DNA of 64,000 nucleotides. Source: Aselliscus stoliczkanus (lineage: Eukaryota; Chordata; Mammalia; Chiroptera; Hipposideridae). Where the stretch lies: positions 51,560,771 to 51,624,770 of the forward strand of contig CM066737.1 of NCBI GenBank assembly GCA_033961575.1, in the 5' to 3' direction. Shown here piece by piece: positions 10,742-22,420 of the stretch (its first letter is position 1; every line of letters starts with the position of its first letter). Below the pieces are notes generated by a model. That model was not told the origin of the DNA. It saw nothing but the letters and a program-made list of their open reading frames with translations, and searched no databases. The position numbers and the translations under genes were made by a program.

Positions 10742-13125
10742 GAAAAAACTAAACATACCATATACTGCTTCCAAGAGACACATCTCAGCTACAAGGACAA
10801 ATATAGACTCAAAGTGAAAGGGTGGAAATTGACAATGCAAGCAAATGGTATTCAGAGAAAAGCAGGTGTAGCTACACTGATAGCAGATGAAACAGACTTG
10901 CAGATAAAGAAGGTAACAAGAGACAATGATGGACATTTCAAAATGATAAAGGGGACTACACAAGACGTAATAGTCATCAATATTTATGCCTCCAATCAGG
11001 GAGCACTGAAATATACAAAGCAACTACTAACAGAACCAAGGGGAGAAATTGACCAAAACACAATTATACTAGGAGACCTAAATACATCATTGACACCTAT
11101 GGATAGATCATCCAAAGAGAATATCTGTAAAGAAATATCAGCCCTAAATGACACATTAGATGAAATGGACATAATTGACATTCATAGAGCTCTTCATCCT
11201 AGAACATCAGACTATACATTCTTTTCTAGTGTACATGGAACATTCTCAAGGATAGACCATGTGTTGGGACATAAAAGTAGCCTCAGCAAATTTAAGAAGA
11301 TTGAAATCATACCAACCATATTCTCTGATCACATAGCTTTAAAATTGGATATCAACTGTAAAAAAGAAAGCAGGAAAAAACACAAATACGTGGAGATTAA
11401 ACAGACTTTTAAAGAACTACTGGTTCAAGGAAGAAATAAGAGGAGATATCAAAAGATGTATAAAAACAAATGAGAATGAAAACACATCCTACCAAAATTT
11501 TTGGAATTTTGCAGCATAAGCAGTTTTAAGACAGAAATATATATCATTAGAGGCCTATCTCAAGAAACAATAAAAAAGAAAAAACAGATAAATAACCTCA
11601 CGTTACACCTTAAAGAACCAGAAAAAGAACAAATGAAACCCAAAGTCAGCAGAAGGAAGGAAATAATAAATATCAGAGCAGAACTAAATGATATAGAGAA
11701 AAAAAGACCATAGGAAAAATTAATGCAACCAAGAGCTGGTTCTTTGAAAAAAATTAATGAAATTGATAAACCCTTGGCTAGACTCACTAAGATAAAAAGA
11801 GAAGACACAAATAAACAAAATCAGAAATGAAAGGGGGAAAGCCACCATGGATGCTACAAAAATACAAAGGATTATCCAAGAATACTATGAAGGAGTATAT
11901 GCCACCACATTCAATAACCTAGAAGAAATGGACATGCTTTTGGAAACATATAGCCTTCCTAGGCTGAAGGAAAGTCTAAATAGACCGATCAACAGTAAGG
12001 AAAATGAATCAGTCATCTGAAACATTCCTAAAAGCAAAAATCCACAATGAGATGGTTTCACTAGTGAATTCTACCAAACATTGAAAGAGGATCTGATATC
12101 TGTCCTACTCAAACTCTTCCAAAAAATTGAAGAAGAGACAATACTCCTTAACTCATTTGATGAGGCCAACATTACTTTGATACCAAAACTTGGTAAGGAT
12201 AACACAAAAAAAGAAAATTACAGAACAATATCTCTGATGAATACAAATGCGAAAACCCCAAACAAAATTTTAGCAAATCTAAAGTAACAATGCTTTATAA
12301 AAATTATACATCATGACTAAGTGGGATTCATCCCAGGGGCACAAAAATGGTTGAACACACCCAAATTGATCAATATGATACATCTCATAAACAAAATAAA
12401 GGACAAAAATCATATGATTATATAAACATGCAGAAAAAGCATTTGACAAGATACAACATCCATTTATGATTAAAACACTTAATAAAATGGGTATAGAAGG
12501 AAAATATCTTAATATAATAAAGGCCATATATGACAAACCCTCAGGTAATATATTAATAAACTGGGAAAAACTGAAGCCCTTTGCTCTACATTTAGGAACA
12601 CGACAGAATTGCCCCCTATCACCTTTACATTTCAACATAGTATTGGAAGGCCTACCCAGAGCAATCAGGCAAGAGAAAAGAATAAAAGGCATCTAAATAG
12701 GGAATGAAGAAGTTAAATTGTCACGTTTTGCAGATGACATGATACTATACATAGAAAACCCTAAAGACTCCACCACAAAGCTATTAGAAACAATAAAGGA
12801 ATAAAGTTGCTGGCCACAAAATCAATGTACAAAAGTCCATTCCAGTCCTATATACTAACAATGCAACCTCAGAAAAATAAATTAAAAAAAAAACCTTTCG
12901 CAATTGCAAGAAAAAGAATAAAACTCCTAGAAATAAACTTAACCAAGGAAGTGAATGACCAATACACTGAAAACTACAAAGCATTTTTAAAAGAAATTGA
13001 AGAAGACACAAAGAAATAGAAGGACATTCCATGTTCATGGATTGGAAGAATCAACATAGTTGAAATGGCCATATTATCCAAAGCAATATAGAGATTTAAT
13101 GCAATCCCCATCAAAATCCCAATGG

Positions 13126-13226
13126 TGGGCCGGCCGAGTGGTGCGGTGGTTAAGCGCTGGTTTGGGAAGCCAGCGGCCCCGGTTCGGGTCCCACATATGA
13201 GGGCCAGTGACACTGCCCTCAAAAAA
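13126..13226 (+). repeat. Short tRNA-derived SINE
   Basis: Very close to the family form (GGGCCGGCCGAGTGGTGCGG, GGTTCGGGTCC, CACTGCCCTC, A tail). The 13-bp target-site duplication AAAATCCCAATGG is at 13113-13125 and 13227-13239, inside L1 ORF2. Confidence 0.97.
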
Positions 13227-14771
13227 AAAATCCCAATGGCATTTTTTTAAAGAAATAGAAAAAAAAATCATCAGATTTGTATGGAACTACAAAAGATACT
13301 GAATAATCAAAGCAATCGTAAGAGAAAAGAACAATGCTGGAGGTATCACACTCACTGACTTCAGCTTGTATTACAGGGCAACAATAATCTAAACAGTATG
13401 GTATTGACAGAAAAACGGATTCACAGAACAGTGGAATAGAATTGAGAACCCAGAAATAAACCTACATAAATATGAACAGATAATTTTTGACAAAGAAGCC
13501 AAAAACATACAATGGAGAAAAGACATCTTCTTCAATAAATGGTGCTAAGAGAACTCGAAAGCTACATGCAAAAGAATGAAATTAGACTGTTATTTGTCAC
13601 CGTGTACCAAAATTAATTCAAAATGGATCAAAGACATAAACATAACACCTGAAACAAAAAACTGCATAGAATAAAACATAGGTGCTAAACTTATGGACCT
13701 TGGGTTCAAAGATGATTTGATGGATTTGACTTCAAAGGCAAGGGAAGTAAAAGCTAAAATAAATGAATGGGACTACATCAAACTAAAATCATCTGCACAG
13801 CAAAAGAAATCGACAATATAAGGGTCTAATATCCACAATATATAAGAAACTCATACAACTCAACAATAAAAAAACAAACAATCCAATTAAAAAATGGGCG
13901 GAGGACCTAAATGGACATTTCTCCAAAGAGGACATACAAATGGCCAATAGACATATGAAAAAACACTCAACATCACTAATCTTCAGAGAAATGCAAACAA
14001 AAACCACAATGAGATATCACCTCACACCAGTTAGAATGGCTATCATCAAGACAAACAACAAATGTTGGAGAGGCTGTGGAGAAAAAGGAACCCTCGTACA
14101 CTGTTGGTGGGAATTCAGATTGGTGCAGCCACTATGGAAGGCAGTGTGGAGGTTCCTCAAAAAAGTAGGAATAGAATTACCATATGATCCAGCAATCCCT
14201 CTAATTGATATCTACCCAAAAAATCTGAAAATATTTTTCTATAAAGATATATGTGCACTGATGTTCATTGCAGCTTTATTTATGGTGGCCAAGAGATGGA
14301 AACAACCAGTGTCTTTTGATAGATGATTGGATAAAGAAGTTGTGGTATATACACACAATGGAATACTATTCTTCCATCAGGAAAGATGAAATAGTGTCAT
14401 TTGCAATGACATGGATGCATCTTTAGATTATAATGCTAAGCCAAATAAATCAGGCAGAAAAAAATATAGAACCATATGATGTCACTGGTATGTGGTATAT
14501 ACAACTGAAAACAACAAAAGAACAAGAAAAACAAATGAAGAAACAAAACTCATAGATACGGACACTAGTTTAGTGGTTACCAGAGGGTAAGGGGGTGTGG
14601 ATGAGGGTAAAGGGGATCAAATATATGGTGATGGAAAGAGAACTGACTCTGGGTGGTGAACACACAGTGAGATATATAGATGATGTATTACAGAATTGTA
14701 CCCCTTAAATCTATGTTTCTTTGCTAACATTTGTCACCCCAATAAACTTTACTTTAAAAAAAAAGAATACA

Positions 14772-15402
14772 GGGGCCAGTCGAGTGGCTCAGTTGGTTAT
14801 GAGTTGGCTTAGAGCACATGCTCTGAGGATCAGGGCAGCTGGTTCGATTCCCACATGGGCCAGTGAATGCTGCGCCCTACCTGAGCTGTCGCTGAGCTGC
14901 CAACAGGTGGCAGGATGGCTCACCTGGTGTAACAATAAGATTGCCTGTTCAATGGTGGGCTACGCCCACCCACAACTAAGACTGAACTCAGCACCTTGAG
15001 CTGAGCTGCCACCTGGATGTCTCAGTGGATAAGGCATGCGCTCTTAACAAGGCTGCTGGTTCAACTCCTGCATGTGATGGTGGCTATGCCCACCTGCAAC
15101 TAAGACTGAACTCGGTATCTGGAGCTGAGCTGCCACCTGGATGGCTCAGAGGATAGAGTGTGTGCTCTTAACAACAAGGATGCTGTTTCAATGCCTTCAT
15201 GGGATGGTGGCTATGCCCAACCGGAACTAAGATTGAACACAGCACCTTGAGCTTAGAGGCCACGAGCTGCTGATGGGAAGCCAGATGGCGACTGGCACCC
15301 TCAACAACGAAGATTGAAAAACAACTTGGTTGGTCCCCTCCCTCAATTCCCCAACACTGTTCCCCCTCCTCCAATTCCCCAATAAAATCTTCAAAAAAAA
15401 AG
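14772..15402 (+). repeat. Composite SINE with four tRNA-like units
   Basis: Successive units, each with a GGCTCA box A-like element and a GGTTCRA box B-like element, begin near 14773, 14905, 15005 and 15130. The body then ends with CCAATTCCCCAATAAAATCTTC plus poly-A. The sequence around the A-tail, ending ATACAGG (about 14764-14773 and 15402-15410), is repeated and may be the target duplication. It sits at the poly-A end of the preceding L1. The minus-strand copies at 1-485 and 40561-41065 are built the same way. Confidence 0.88.
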
Positions 15403-15410
15403 TATACAGG

Positions 15411-15848
15411 ACCCACTGAGTGGCGTGATGGTTAGGAGTTGGCTTAGGACACCAGCTCTGAGCATCAGGGCCCTGGTTCAGATCCCACAAATGAGGGCCA
15501 ATGACACTGCGCCCTCTACAGCTAAGATGGTGAACAACAGCTCGACCTGGAGCTGGGCTGCCCTGAGTTGCTTGCAACAGTGTAGTCTGCAGTGGGGCTG
15601 GCTAGCAGCTGGTGTGCACTTTCGTGAGCTGCTGTGAGCCACCATGAGTGGCCGTCCAATGCCCCGTGAGCAACTGCCTCACCCGGGAAGAACACAATGA
15701 TAATACCAACATGGTCCATTGAAGCGACGTCCTCCACAACTAGACTGAGGAACAAAAGGACAGCAACTTGTTTGTTCCCCTTCTGCAATTTCCCAACGCT
15801 GTTACCCTCTCCCAATTCCCCAATAAAATCTTAAAAAAGAAAAAAAAA
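15411..15848 (+). repeat. Long tRNA-derived SINE
   Basis: It starts ACCCACTGAGTGGCGTGATG, a diverged form of the short-SINE head, and continues past the point where short copies end (ACACTGCGCCCTCTACAGCT). The body is of the type seen at 54002-54472, with the tail CCCAATAAAATCTTAAAAAA. It lies directly 3' of the composite SINE. Confidence 0.88.
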
Positions 15849-15889
15849 TTCAACTTAGATGAGAGATGCAATTGAGAGCATATTGAACC

Positions 15890-15975
15890 TCTAAGTTTGT
15901 CATGAGAAAATTGAGCCTCAAAGCAATATTTAATGAATATTTATTCAGCTAAAGCCAGAAGTACCTAAAAATTTT
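15890..15975 (-). repeat. Possible MIR fragment
   Basis: The plus-strand phrase GAAAATTGAGCCTCAAAG resembles the inverted MIR core (GAGGAAACTGAGGCACAGAG). It is short and diverged. Confidence 0.4.
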
Positions 15976-16054
15976 TTAATTTATTTAAATTGAAGAACTT
16001 CCGTGTGTTCGAACAACTTCTATTGCAGGATCTTATGTGCTAGGTACTATGCTT

Positions 16055-16268
16055 TAAATTATTCACTTGATTTTACCAGAGGTAACGGAAGAGGGGGGAT
16101 GGGAGAAGAGGGTAAAGGGGATCTAATATATGGTGATAGAAGGAGAACAGACTCTGGGTGGTGTGCATGCAGTGTGATATGTAGATGATGCATTACAGAA
16201 TTGTGTACTTGAAACCTATGTAATATTACTAACCATTGTCACCCCAATAAATTTAACTTTAAGAAAAG
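16055..16268 (+). mobile_element. Severely 5'-truncated L1 (3'UTR only)
   Basis: It matches the 3'UTR end at 14570-14760: AGGGTAAAGGGGATCTAATA, GACTCTGGGTGGTG, TTGTCACCCCAATAAATTTA and an A-rich tail. About 200 bp of a related young L1. Confidence 0.85.
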
Positions 16269-16429
16269 TGCAAAGTGCATCACAAATTTCAAAGAAAAAT
16301 GCATTATCTGGGGAAAAAGTTACCTTCTCATATCCTAACACAAAATGAGAAGTAAGTAAATAAATCTTACTTTTAAACTTTAAGGACAGTTTGGAGCTTT
16401 TTAATTAGGACATAAAGGAGTCTATAGAG
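16269..16429. other. Unassigned spacer, no gene seen
   Basis: AT-rich sequence without a repeat I can name. Confidence 0.4.
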
Positions 16430-16585
16430 AGGCAAGTGACATAATGGTCTAGAATGGCAATTGAGAGACCAGAGTTCTAGAGAGCTGAATACTGGATTCA
16501 ACATCTCTCTCAGTGTCAGTTTCCTTTCTTTAAAATAAGAGGATCAATAAAGAGGATATTTAAGGTATTTTCTAGTTATAAAAAT
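16430..16585 (+). repeat. MIR SINE
   Basis: Decayed MIR text: TAATGGTCTAGAATGGC, CAACATCTCTCTCAGTGTCAG, TTTCCTTTCTTTAAAATAAGAGGATCA. Compare the MIR core with CTCAGTTTCCTCATCTGTAAAATG. Confidence 0.7.
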
Positions 16586-17619
16586 CTTCAGTTTTCCCCA
16601 TGTATCAGCAATGACCAATAAAAGGCAGAATATCACTAGATGATAATTATATGGTAGTTATCTTCATGAGGATAAAGTTCTAGGGAGAAGAAAATAAGGA
16701 AAGTTGGCATGGTCATCCAAGAAAGGTGTGCCAGTCAAGGTCATTGATTTCTAGGGAGAGAAACTGGCTGTAATAAACTTAAGAAAAGGGATTTGTTGAA
16801 AGATCACTAGGAACTCAGAGAATCAGTGGCTAGCCAGAAGATCAAGCTTGGAAAACTGTCTGGAACCAAGGAGGCAGGACCCAAGGACAAGCCACAAAAC
16901 AGAAGCTCCATGGAGTATTGCAGAAGAACTTTCTTTTACTCACTTAAGGATCAAAGTCTTAAGAGAGAGGTTCTCTTTTGTTGAACCTAAGACATATTGC
17001 CTCGTCTTTGGTGGAAAGAGGGGAAATCCCTTTTTCACTCAACAATTACTTATGTAATGCTGACTGTATGCTTGGAGACAGAGCAGGAATAACATACTTT
17101 CATTACTCTGGGATTTGGAGTTGTTTATAAATAGATAATTTCTTTGCTTTTCTTGTGTTTGAATTTTTTACAGTGAGGATATATTTATGTATTACTTTTG
17201 TAAAAGAAACACCAATTTAATTAAAGAAAAAGACTGTTGGTAAAACAATGAAATCAAGCGGTTGTAAAGGAATGAAAATGAACAATTTTGGGAACTCTAT
17301 GTGCCAGGTGCTATATCTTCAAGGACAGCCTCAGATGTAAACTTCATTGGAAGACAACTGACTTTGGGATGCTAAATAATACTGTGAACTCTATGCTGAA
17401 GTAAATTAGGAGACTGAGAGAGGGTCCTGGAACACATATTCAAAGTGTTTGAATGCCAAATTTTGAAGAGTAATTAAAATTAACTAAGGTTGAGAGAGTA
17501 GGGAGACCGGAATGTATGTTAAGAAAAGAGAAGCAAGGAGGAAAAGCGCAGAGCTATGAGTAAGCATACATGAGAGGAATTGGTTAATAATAATAATAAT
17601 AATAACAATACTGAACAAA
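16586..17619. other. Unassigned DNA, no gene seen
   Basis: About 1 kb without a recognisable gene or named repeat. The open frame at 16848-17057 has no family resemblance, no start context and no splice context that I can defend. A short (TAA)n tract lies at 17583-17606. Confidence 0.5.
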
Positions 17620-18140
17620 GTGTGTATCAGTTAGTGTTCTTAGTTGCAACCAAAACCCACTCCAGCTATTTAAAGTAATAAAATCATTTATCAACAGATA
17701 TTAGGTGGCTCATAGTATCATTGTGAGGGCTGAAGAAACAGGCTTAAGGCTAAGCTTCCAGGAATAATGCCCAAAACCACACGACAAAACTGGCCTAATG
17801 AGGAGAAAATTGAAGTCTTTGGCACTTCAAATACTAAGCTCCAGAAACTCAACTTTACTACAAAGCTTACTGTCACCAGTACCAATGACATGTTTGTGCT
17901 GCTGCTGCTCCTGAAAGTTGGATGCCTCTGCCACTTGTGCTAGCAAAGTGAGAGCTTCATACAGTCAGTTTCCTCATATTACTCCCTTGCAAATCTAATG
18001 TCTCACATGAGTGTGCCTGTTGGGCTGATCATAGATTGAATGCCTACTGCCTAGCTGCAAGGAAGGCTAGAAATTTGTGTTCTGACATCTATTGATAAAG
18101 AGTGAGTCTAAGTACATTGAGATTTTTCTAAATATAGAAA
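17620..18140 (+). repeat. Probable ancient interspersed repeat, family not named
   Basis: Phrases such as GTGTATCAGTTAGTGTTCTTAG and the run GTGCTGCTGCTGCTCCTG followed by CTGCCACTTGTGCTAGCAAAG look like an old mammalian interspersed repeat that I cannot assign. No coding potential. Confidence 0.4.
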
Positions 18141-18149
18141 ACCTATTAA

Positions 18150-18700
18150 GAAGATGAGTGTCAGGCAGCCAGAAATATCAGTGAGGACCATTGCAAATAG
18201 GTTGGGGTCAGACTTTGAAAAGCCTTGGATGCCATTATTAAGATTAGACTTTAAGGGTTGGCCGAGTGGCTCAGTTCGTCAAGAGCTCACTCAAGAGTGC
18301 GAGCTGAGCTCTGAGCAACAGCAGTTCGATGCCCAGCCCGAGCTGAGTTGCCACTGAGCTGCCAACAGGCGGCAGGATGGCTCAGCTAAAAAACAAAAAA
18401 ACAAAACAAAACAAGAGATTAGACTTTATCTAGGTAGGCCATAGGGAGTATGCAAAGGTTTTACATAGGGGTAAATTGCTGTTTGAATTGATTTTAAAGC
18501 ATTTGTAACATTTAGTAAAACAGACAGTAGTGAGAATAGTAGGAAATTTGCAAAGGTACAGATAAAGAATATAAAATTCTGGACCCAAGCATTAGGAGTA
18601 CATGGGAAGGAACATGATACAAGAAACTTCAGGGATAGAATGTGAAGGAGTGAAGAAGGAAGGATTCATGAGGTCTGGTTCTCATCTTAGATAACTCTAC
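18150..18700 (+). repeat. Ancient mammalian repeat (unnamed family), SINE-interrupted
   Basis: The text GACTTTGAAAAGCCTTGGATG ... TTAGACTTTATC is a decayed form of a common old mammalian repeat whose core reads roughly 'left over in the animal after pool: AAGGACTTTG then GGACTTTATCCTG'. Related pieces are at 19300-20170, 33390-33800 and 62650-63210. I do not assign a family name. Confidence 0.5.
18254..18415 (+). repeat. tRNA-derived SINE, 3'-truncated form
   Basis: Head GGTTGGCCGAGTGGCTCAGT, then AGCAACAGCAGTTCGATGCC, a start of the second unit (GGCGGCAGGATGGCTCAGCT) and an A-rich tail. The exact 13-bp target duplication AGATTAGACTTTA is at 18241-18253 and 18416-18428. Confidence 0.95.
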
Positions 18701-19299
18701 AAGATTAACTATCCTGTATTTTATTTTTTGTTTTATTTTGTTTCATTAGAATACAAGGATTTCTTTTCACAAATAAGATTGTTCTTCATGAGTCGATTTT
18801 TTTTATTTGCTAAATATTTATACTTTGTACTTAAAGGAATTTTTCAGCTGAGAATTTCAGATAGCTTTTAAATTTTCATTAGTCCTCTTGGTATTTAACT
18901 CATTTTCTGGGGGGAAAATTATTATTCAGTCATCCATCTATCCATTCATTCACTCTTTCTTTTAACATTTTTAGTACATTATATAAACCAGGTAAGAGTT
19001 TCAAACCTCTGAAGGCATGGTATTATAATAATTATACTTGATAACTATGATAAAAGTATAATAATTATTTTATAAATATAAAATATTATAAATGACAAAA
19101 TCATGGTGCAAAAATTTATAAAAGATGGAATTAGGTAAATACTGTAAGATATGTTCAAATAACATATTCAGGGTTTTAGAAGATTGAGAAATTATTTGCA
19201 TTTTGGGATTTCGGGATTTACAGAAAGGGTCCATGGAATGACATTTGAATTTTCAGGTTAGGTAAGATTTGTATGCATAAGGATGTGGATTTAAGAAAA
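18701..19299. other. AT-rich spacer, no gene seen
   Basis: Very AT-rich (for example TATAATAATTATACTTG near 19022). No gene and no repeat that I can name. Confidence 0.5.
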
Positions 19300-20170
19300 A
19301 GGAACAGTATGAGCAATATGGCATATTTGAAGGAAGAAGGAGAGGTCAGTTTTGGCCAGGGTTCAGGATGTAAAGGAATGAAGCTGAAGAGGTGTACTGG
19401 GGCCAAATTATGAAGAACTGTGACTGCCAGGCTGAGGGGGTTTGATTGTATCCAATAGGCAATAAAGAGCCACTGAAGGGTTTCAGACCTGGAGTAACAT
19501 AATTGGAGTTGTGCTTTAGAAAGATTACTATGACAGCTGTGAGGAGAGTGTTCGAGAAAAGGAAATGTATCTCAACACAGTTGTCTCTTGGTATCCATGA
19601 AGGATTGGTTCCATGACCCACGTGGATACAGAAATCTGTGGATGCTCAAGTCCCTTATGTAAAATGGCATAATATTTACATATGACCTACACATATTGTC
19701 CTGCATACCTTAAATCATTTTTAGATTAATTACAATACCTAATACAATGTAAACACTATGTAAATGTTTGTACTACTATATTGTTTAGGAAATAATGACA
19801 AGAAAAAAAAGTCTGTACATGTTCAGTACAGATGCAACCATAGTAGGCCTATCTACATAGTGCACATCAGCAATGACGTAACTGTTCCAAAGATTTTCGA
19901 TCCGTGGTTGTTTGACTCCATGGATACAACTGTAATAATATGGATAGGAGCGGATTAGAGGTGGGCTGCAAGGGAAAAGAGACCAAAGGTGACAGTGAGT
20001 TTTTTAGCCTGGATGAATGAGAAAAGCATTATTCATCAGTAAGACTGATTAGATAACTGCCGAGAGAAAAAATAGTTACTGTTTCACAGACAAAGAGTTG
20101 AAACAGTTACTTAGATAATTTGAATGGAGAAAGACGTCATTGAAAACAAAGAAAGTTTTTATGCCTATAT
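19300..20170 (+). repeat. Ancient mammalian repeat (unnamed), split by MER2
   Basis: 19380-19570 reads GGCCAAATTATGAAGAACTG, CAATAGGCAATAAAGAGCCA, GAAAGATTACTATGACAGCTG, and 19970-20030 ACCAAAGGTGACAGTGAGTT. These are successive parts of the same old repeat as at 62650-63210, with MER2 (19578-19932) inserted between. Confidence 0.55.
19578..19932 (+). mobile_element. MER2 (Tigger-type DNA transposon remnant)
   Basis: It begins CAGTTGTCTCTTGGTATCCA and ends GGATACAACTG, inverted-repeat ends of MER2, with a TA directly after the 3' end (19933-19934). Internal landmarks match the family: GATGCTCAAGTCCCTTATGT, GACAAGAAAAAAAAGTCTG, TTTTCGATCCGTGGTTG. The length, 355 bp, is close to a complete MER2. 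It is non-autonomous, moved in the past by a pogo/Tigger transposase. Confidence 0.93.
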
Positions 20171-20329
20171 AGAAAAATTCCATCATCTAAATCTTTCAAC
20201 ACCCTTTTTGTTAAATAATTATAATTATGAATACCGAGCTGTGTGAACCCATGACCATAAAATAGGTTATTTGATGATAGGAGAATCCAGGATTCCTCAA
20301 TTAGTAATACATTAAATGTTATTACAGTA
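20171..20329. other. Unassigned spacer, no gene seen
   Basis: No recognisable content. Confidence 0.4.
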
Positions 20330-20455
20330 GAATTTTTAAGCTTTATGAAAACAAGGACATTGCCTGTGTTGTTCAGTGCTATAACTCATACACATCGACT
20401 GTGCCCACCACATAGTAGGCAATCAATAAATATATGTGGATTGAATAACTAGTTA
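20330..20455 (+). repeat. L2 LINE 3' end
   Basis: AAACAAGGACATTGCCTGTG, GTTCAGTGCTATAACTC and CCACATAGTAGGCAATCAAT followed by AAATATATGTGGATTGAATA match the L2 3' tail (family pattern: GGCACATAGTAGGTGCTCAA then TAAATATTTGTTGAATGA). Confidence 0.8.
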
Positions 20456-20621
20456 TAAGCAAACAGAAAATTTTACTCTGATCTCATTTCTAATTCCACC
20501 TTATAGTTATATTGCTCCAATGGTTAGGCTCTATGAATCCAATAGAGAAACTGCACAACAATGAAATTATATGGTTACAGATTAATAGGAAGGAAGAGAA
20601 ACTGTTGTTACTGTTCTGCTG

Positions 20622-20742
20622 AGGTTATTTTGTTTTTGTTTTTGTTTTTGAGGGCAGTGTCACTGGCCCTCATATGTGGGACCTGAACCGGGGCCGTTGG
20701 CTTCCCAAGCCAGCGCTTAACCACCACGCCACTCGGCTGGCC
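20622..20742 (-). repeat. Short tRNA-derived SINE
   Basis: The inverted copy begins with a T-rich tail and GAGGGCAGTGTCACTGGCCC and ends at the head CCACTCGGCTGGCCC. The 11-bp target duplication CTGTTCTGCTG is at 20611-20621 and 20743-20753. Confidence 0.96.
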
Positions 20743-20753
20743 CTGTTCTGCTG

Positions 20754-22229
20754 TTTTTCAGCAGTGAAATGTTCACCATCCCATTTCTATTGGGTGAAAA
20801 AAAGAAGACATAGTATCAGGCCTGAATAGGGCCAACTACATAATTTATAGGGACCAGGGCAAAAAGAAAATGTGGGGTTTGTTGTTCAAAAACTGTCTTT
20901 AAAGTTACTAAAATATAAAGTTTTTCCTTTGTTCCATGGACTGTACCTCGTCATCCTTTCTCTCTCTCCACTTGTAATAGTGATTTCTATTTGCTATTGA
21001 GTTCTATTCTAAATACTAAAATAAAATTATTAGCATGAATTTTACCATTCCTATGTATATTGTGAAATGCCAGTTTCAAATGCAAATATAAGAGCATTGA
21101 ACTCATATATGAAATCACTGAAATGACACAACCCATATTTCATAGCCTATGCATGCTTATGTATCTTGTTCTTACCAGAAGAGTGGAAACACCACACAAA
21201 CTAATTCAACTGTTTTATTTCACTTATTGTTATACTCATATTCTGCCAACACTCCCTACTTTCAGTTCTCTAATGAATATGGAAGGACTAAATGGAAAAA
21301 GAACAATGGTTTGTTCTATCGTCCCCTTTTCTTAGATGCACTGTTTTTAGTGTAAGTGATTGGAGGATTTGGGGAAGTAACACAAGTAAGAAAGGATATG
21401 ACAAGAGTTCCTTGATAACTCATGTTTATTAGAACACTATTGTGGTTTTTTTTTGGCCTGTGTTAGAAGCAAGTTCTTGTTGGATGGAAAGTGTGGACTC
21501 TCTGGCTGACAGCATCTGTTTTACTCACTGTGAGACACACTGAGCTCCCACACGGAGTGGGTCCCCTGGAATTCTGTGCTCTGGGGAATAATGAATGCTA
21601 TATGCAAAGAGAATAGCAAGGAATGGTGATGGACATACATATTGCATATATCCCCTCCACTCACAAACATTCCCTATAGTGCCATTGGACTACATTTACA
21701 AAACACAAATTTAGAGGCAAATATAAAGACAGAGACAGTAGAGCAGTACATCAAGAGTGGGCCCCTTCTGAGTGGGGAGTCCTGTATGACTTCATAAGTG
21801 ACATGCCCATATAGATGGCCCTGGGCCTTATGTTCTTCATCTCAAATCCTACAATGTATCTCCAAACATTAAAAAAACAAGATGTTGTGTGTTTTCAAAG
21901 AATGTGGGTGGTGACCTCATAGTGAGGAGGTAGCAAACTTTCTTCTGATCTGGCCATCTACAATGAAACCCATGAAAGAAAACCTCAAAGTCACTTTGGT
22001 AAGAAAAAGAGAAGGAATTATAATTATGTTCTTCACACATGCTTGTTGAAGCATTTGTGAAGGCCCTTATTCTCATATATATAAGCATCATCCTCAGATG
22101 TTTGCACCCTCCCACACAGGTCCTCCATACTCATGCAAGCCCAGTTGGTCACAATTTCCAACAACTCCATGTGCACACACAAAATACACATATAGGATAG
22201 GCAAAGATCAACAATAAGATTCTACCATC
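20754..22229. other. Old degenerate DNA, no gene seen
   Basis: No coding sequence that I can support; the overlapping 68-70 codon frames at 21123-21355 show no domain. Segments at 20820-20900 (AGGGCCAACTACATAATTTA) and 21740-21840 (GTGGGCCCCTTCTGAGTGGG ... GATGGCCCTGG) look like the two ends of one old, unnamed mammalian repeat. Confidence 0.5.
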
Positions 22230-22420
22230 ACAGTTAGGAGAGAAAGGTAGAAAGAATGAAAAAGGAAGGATGGAAGTAAGAAGGAAGGTGGGAAAGATGG
22301 CAGGAGGAAGGCAGAGTGTAAAAAGATAAGAATGTGAAAGAAGGATGAGGACTGAATGGTGAATAAGAGAGAAAATAGGGATGAATAGGAGAGTGGGCTG
22401 AGTGCGTGAGAACATGGTGA
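22230..22420 (+). repeat. Purine-rich low-complexity DNA
   Basis: Runs of GGAAGGATGGAAG type over nearly 200 bp. The opposite-strand Ser/Phe-rich frames are composition artefacts. Confidence 0.75.

Larger units (their letters stand above)
10258..14400 (+). pseudogene. L1 ORF2 (endonuclease and reverse transcriptase), multiply broken
   Basis: ORF2p nicks target DNA with an APE-like endonuclease and copies its RNA there (target-primed reverse transcription). The N-terminus near 10270-10350 (TLKVNGMNSLIKRHGVADWI) is split by a SINE at 10361-10741. The endonuclease then continues: QETHLS near 10765-10785 and an open frame 10814-11473 with the metal and active-site motifs ILGDLNT, FSRIDHVLG and FSDHIALKL. 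Reverse-transcriptase pieces follow: LIPKLGKDN and YRTISLMN near 12180-12240, the [14 protein letters not shown] block near 12595-12635, and the catalytic [16 protein letters not shown] near 12725-12770. A SINE interrupts at 13126-13226. The C-terminal zinc-knuckle region lies in 13940-14326 ([16 protein letters not shown]). Many stops and shifts make it inactive. Confidence 0.92.
7760..14760 (+). mobile_element. Near full-length LINE-1 with three SINE insertions
   Basis: In order: 5'UTR (about 7760-8861), ORF1 (8862 to about 9850), a spacer, ORF2 (about 10258-14400) and a 3'UTR ending in ACCCCAATAAACTTTACTTT plus poly-A near 14760. Without the three SINEs (9515-9620, 10361-10741, 13126-13226) it would be about 6.4 kb, a normal L1 length. 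ORF1 is only lightly damaged and ORF2 is broken in many places. It is the most complete L1 in the window. Confidence 0.9.

Noticed and set aside
10814..11473. Host endonuclease gene of 219 codons
   Set aside because: GDLNT, RIDHVLG and SDHIALKL in this order are L1 ORF2 endonuclease, and the surrounding sequence is L1 throughout.
14772..15402. Possible tRNA gene cluster
   Set aside because: The units are tRNA-derived SINE monomers with decayed cloverleaf, poly-A tail and target duplication, not functional tRNAs.
15227..15815. Overlapping frames of 97-116 codons on the minus strand
   Set aside because: They read backward through two SINEs; the same peptides recur wherever that SINE occurs (for example 37992-38312 and 48782-49159).
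20820..21840. A DNA transposon with ends AGGGCCAACTACATAA and GGGCCATCTATATG
   Set aside because: Outer similarity is short and diverged and no target duplication was found; noted only as old unnamed repeat.
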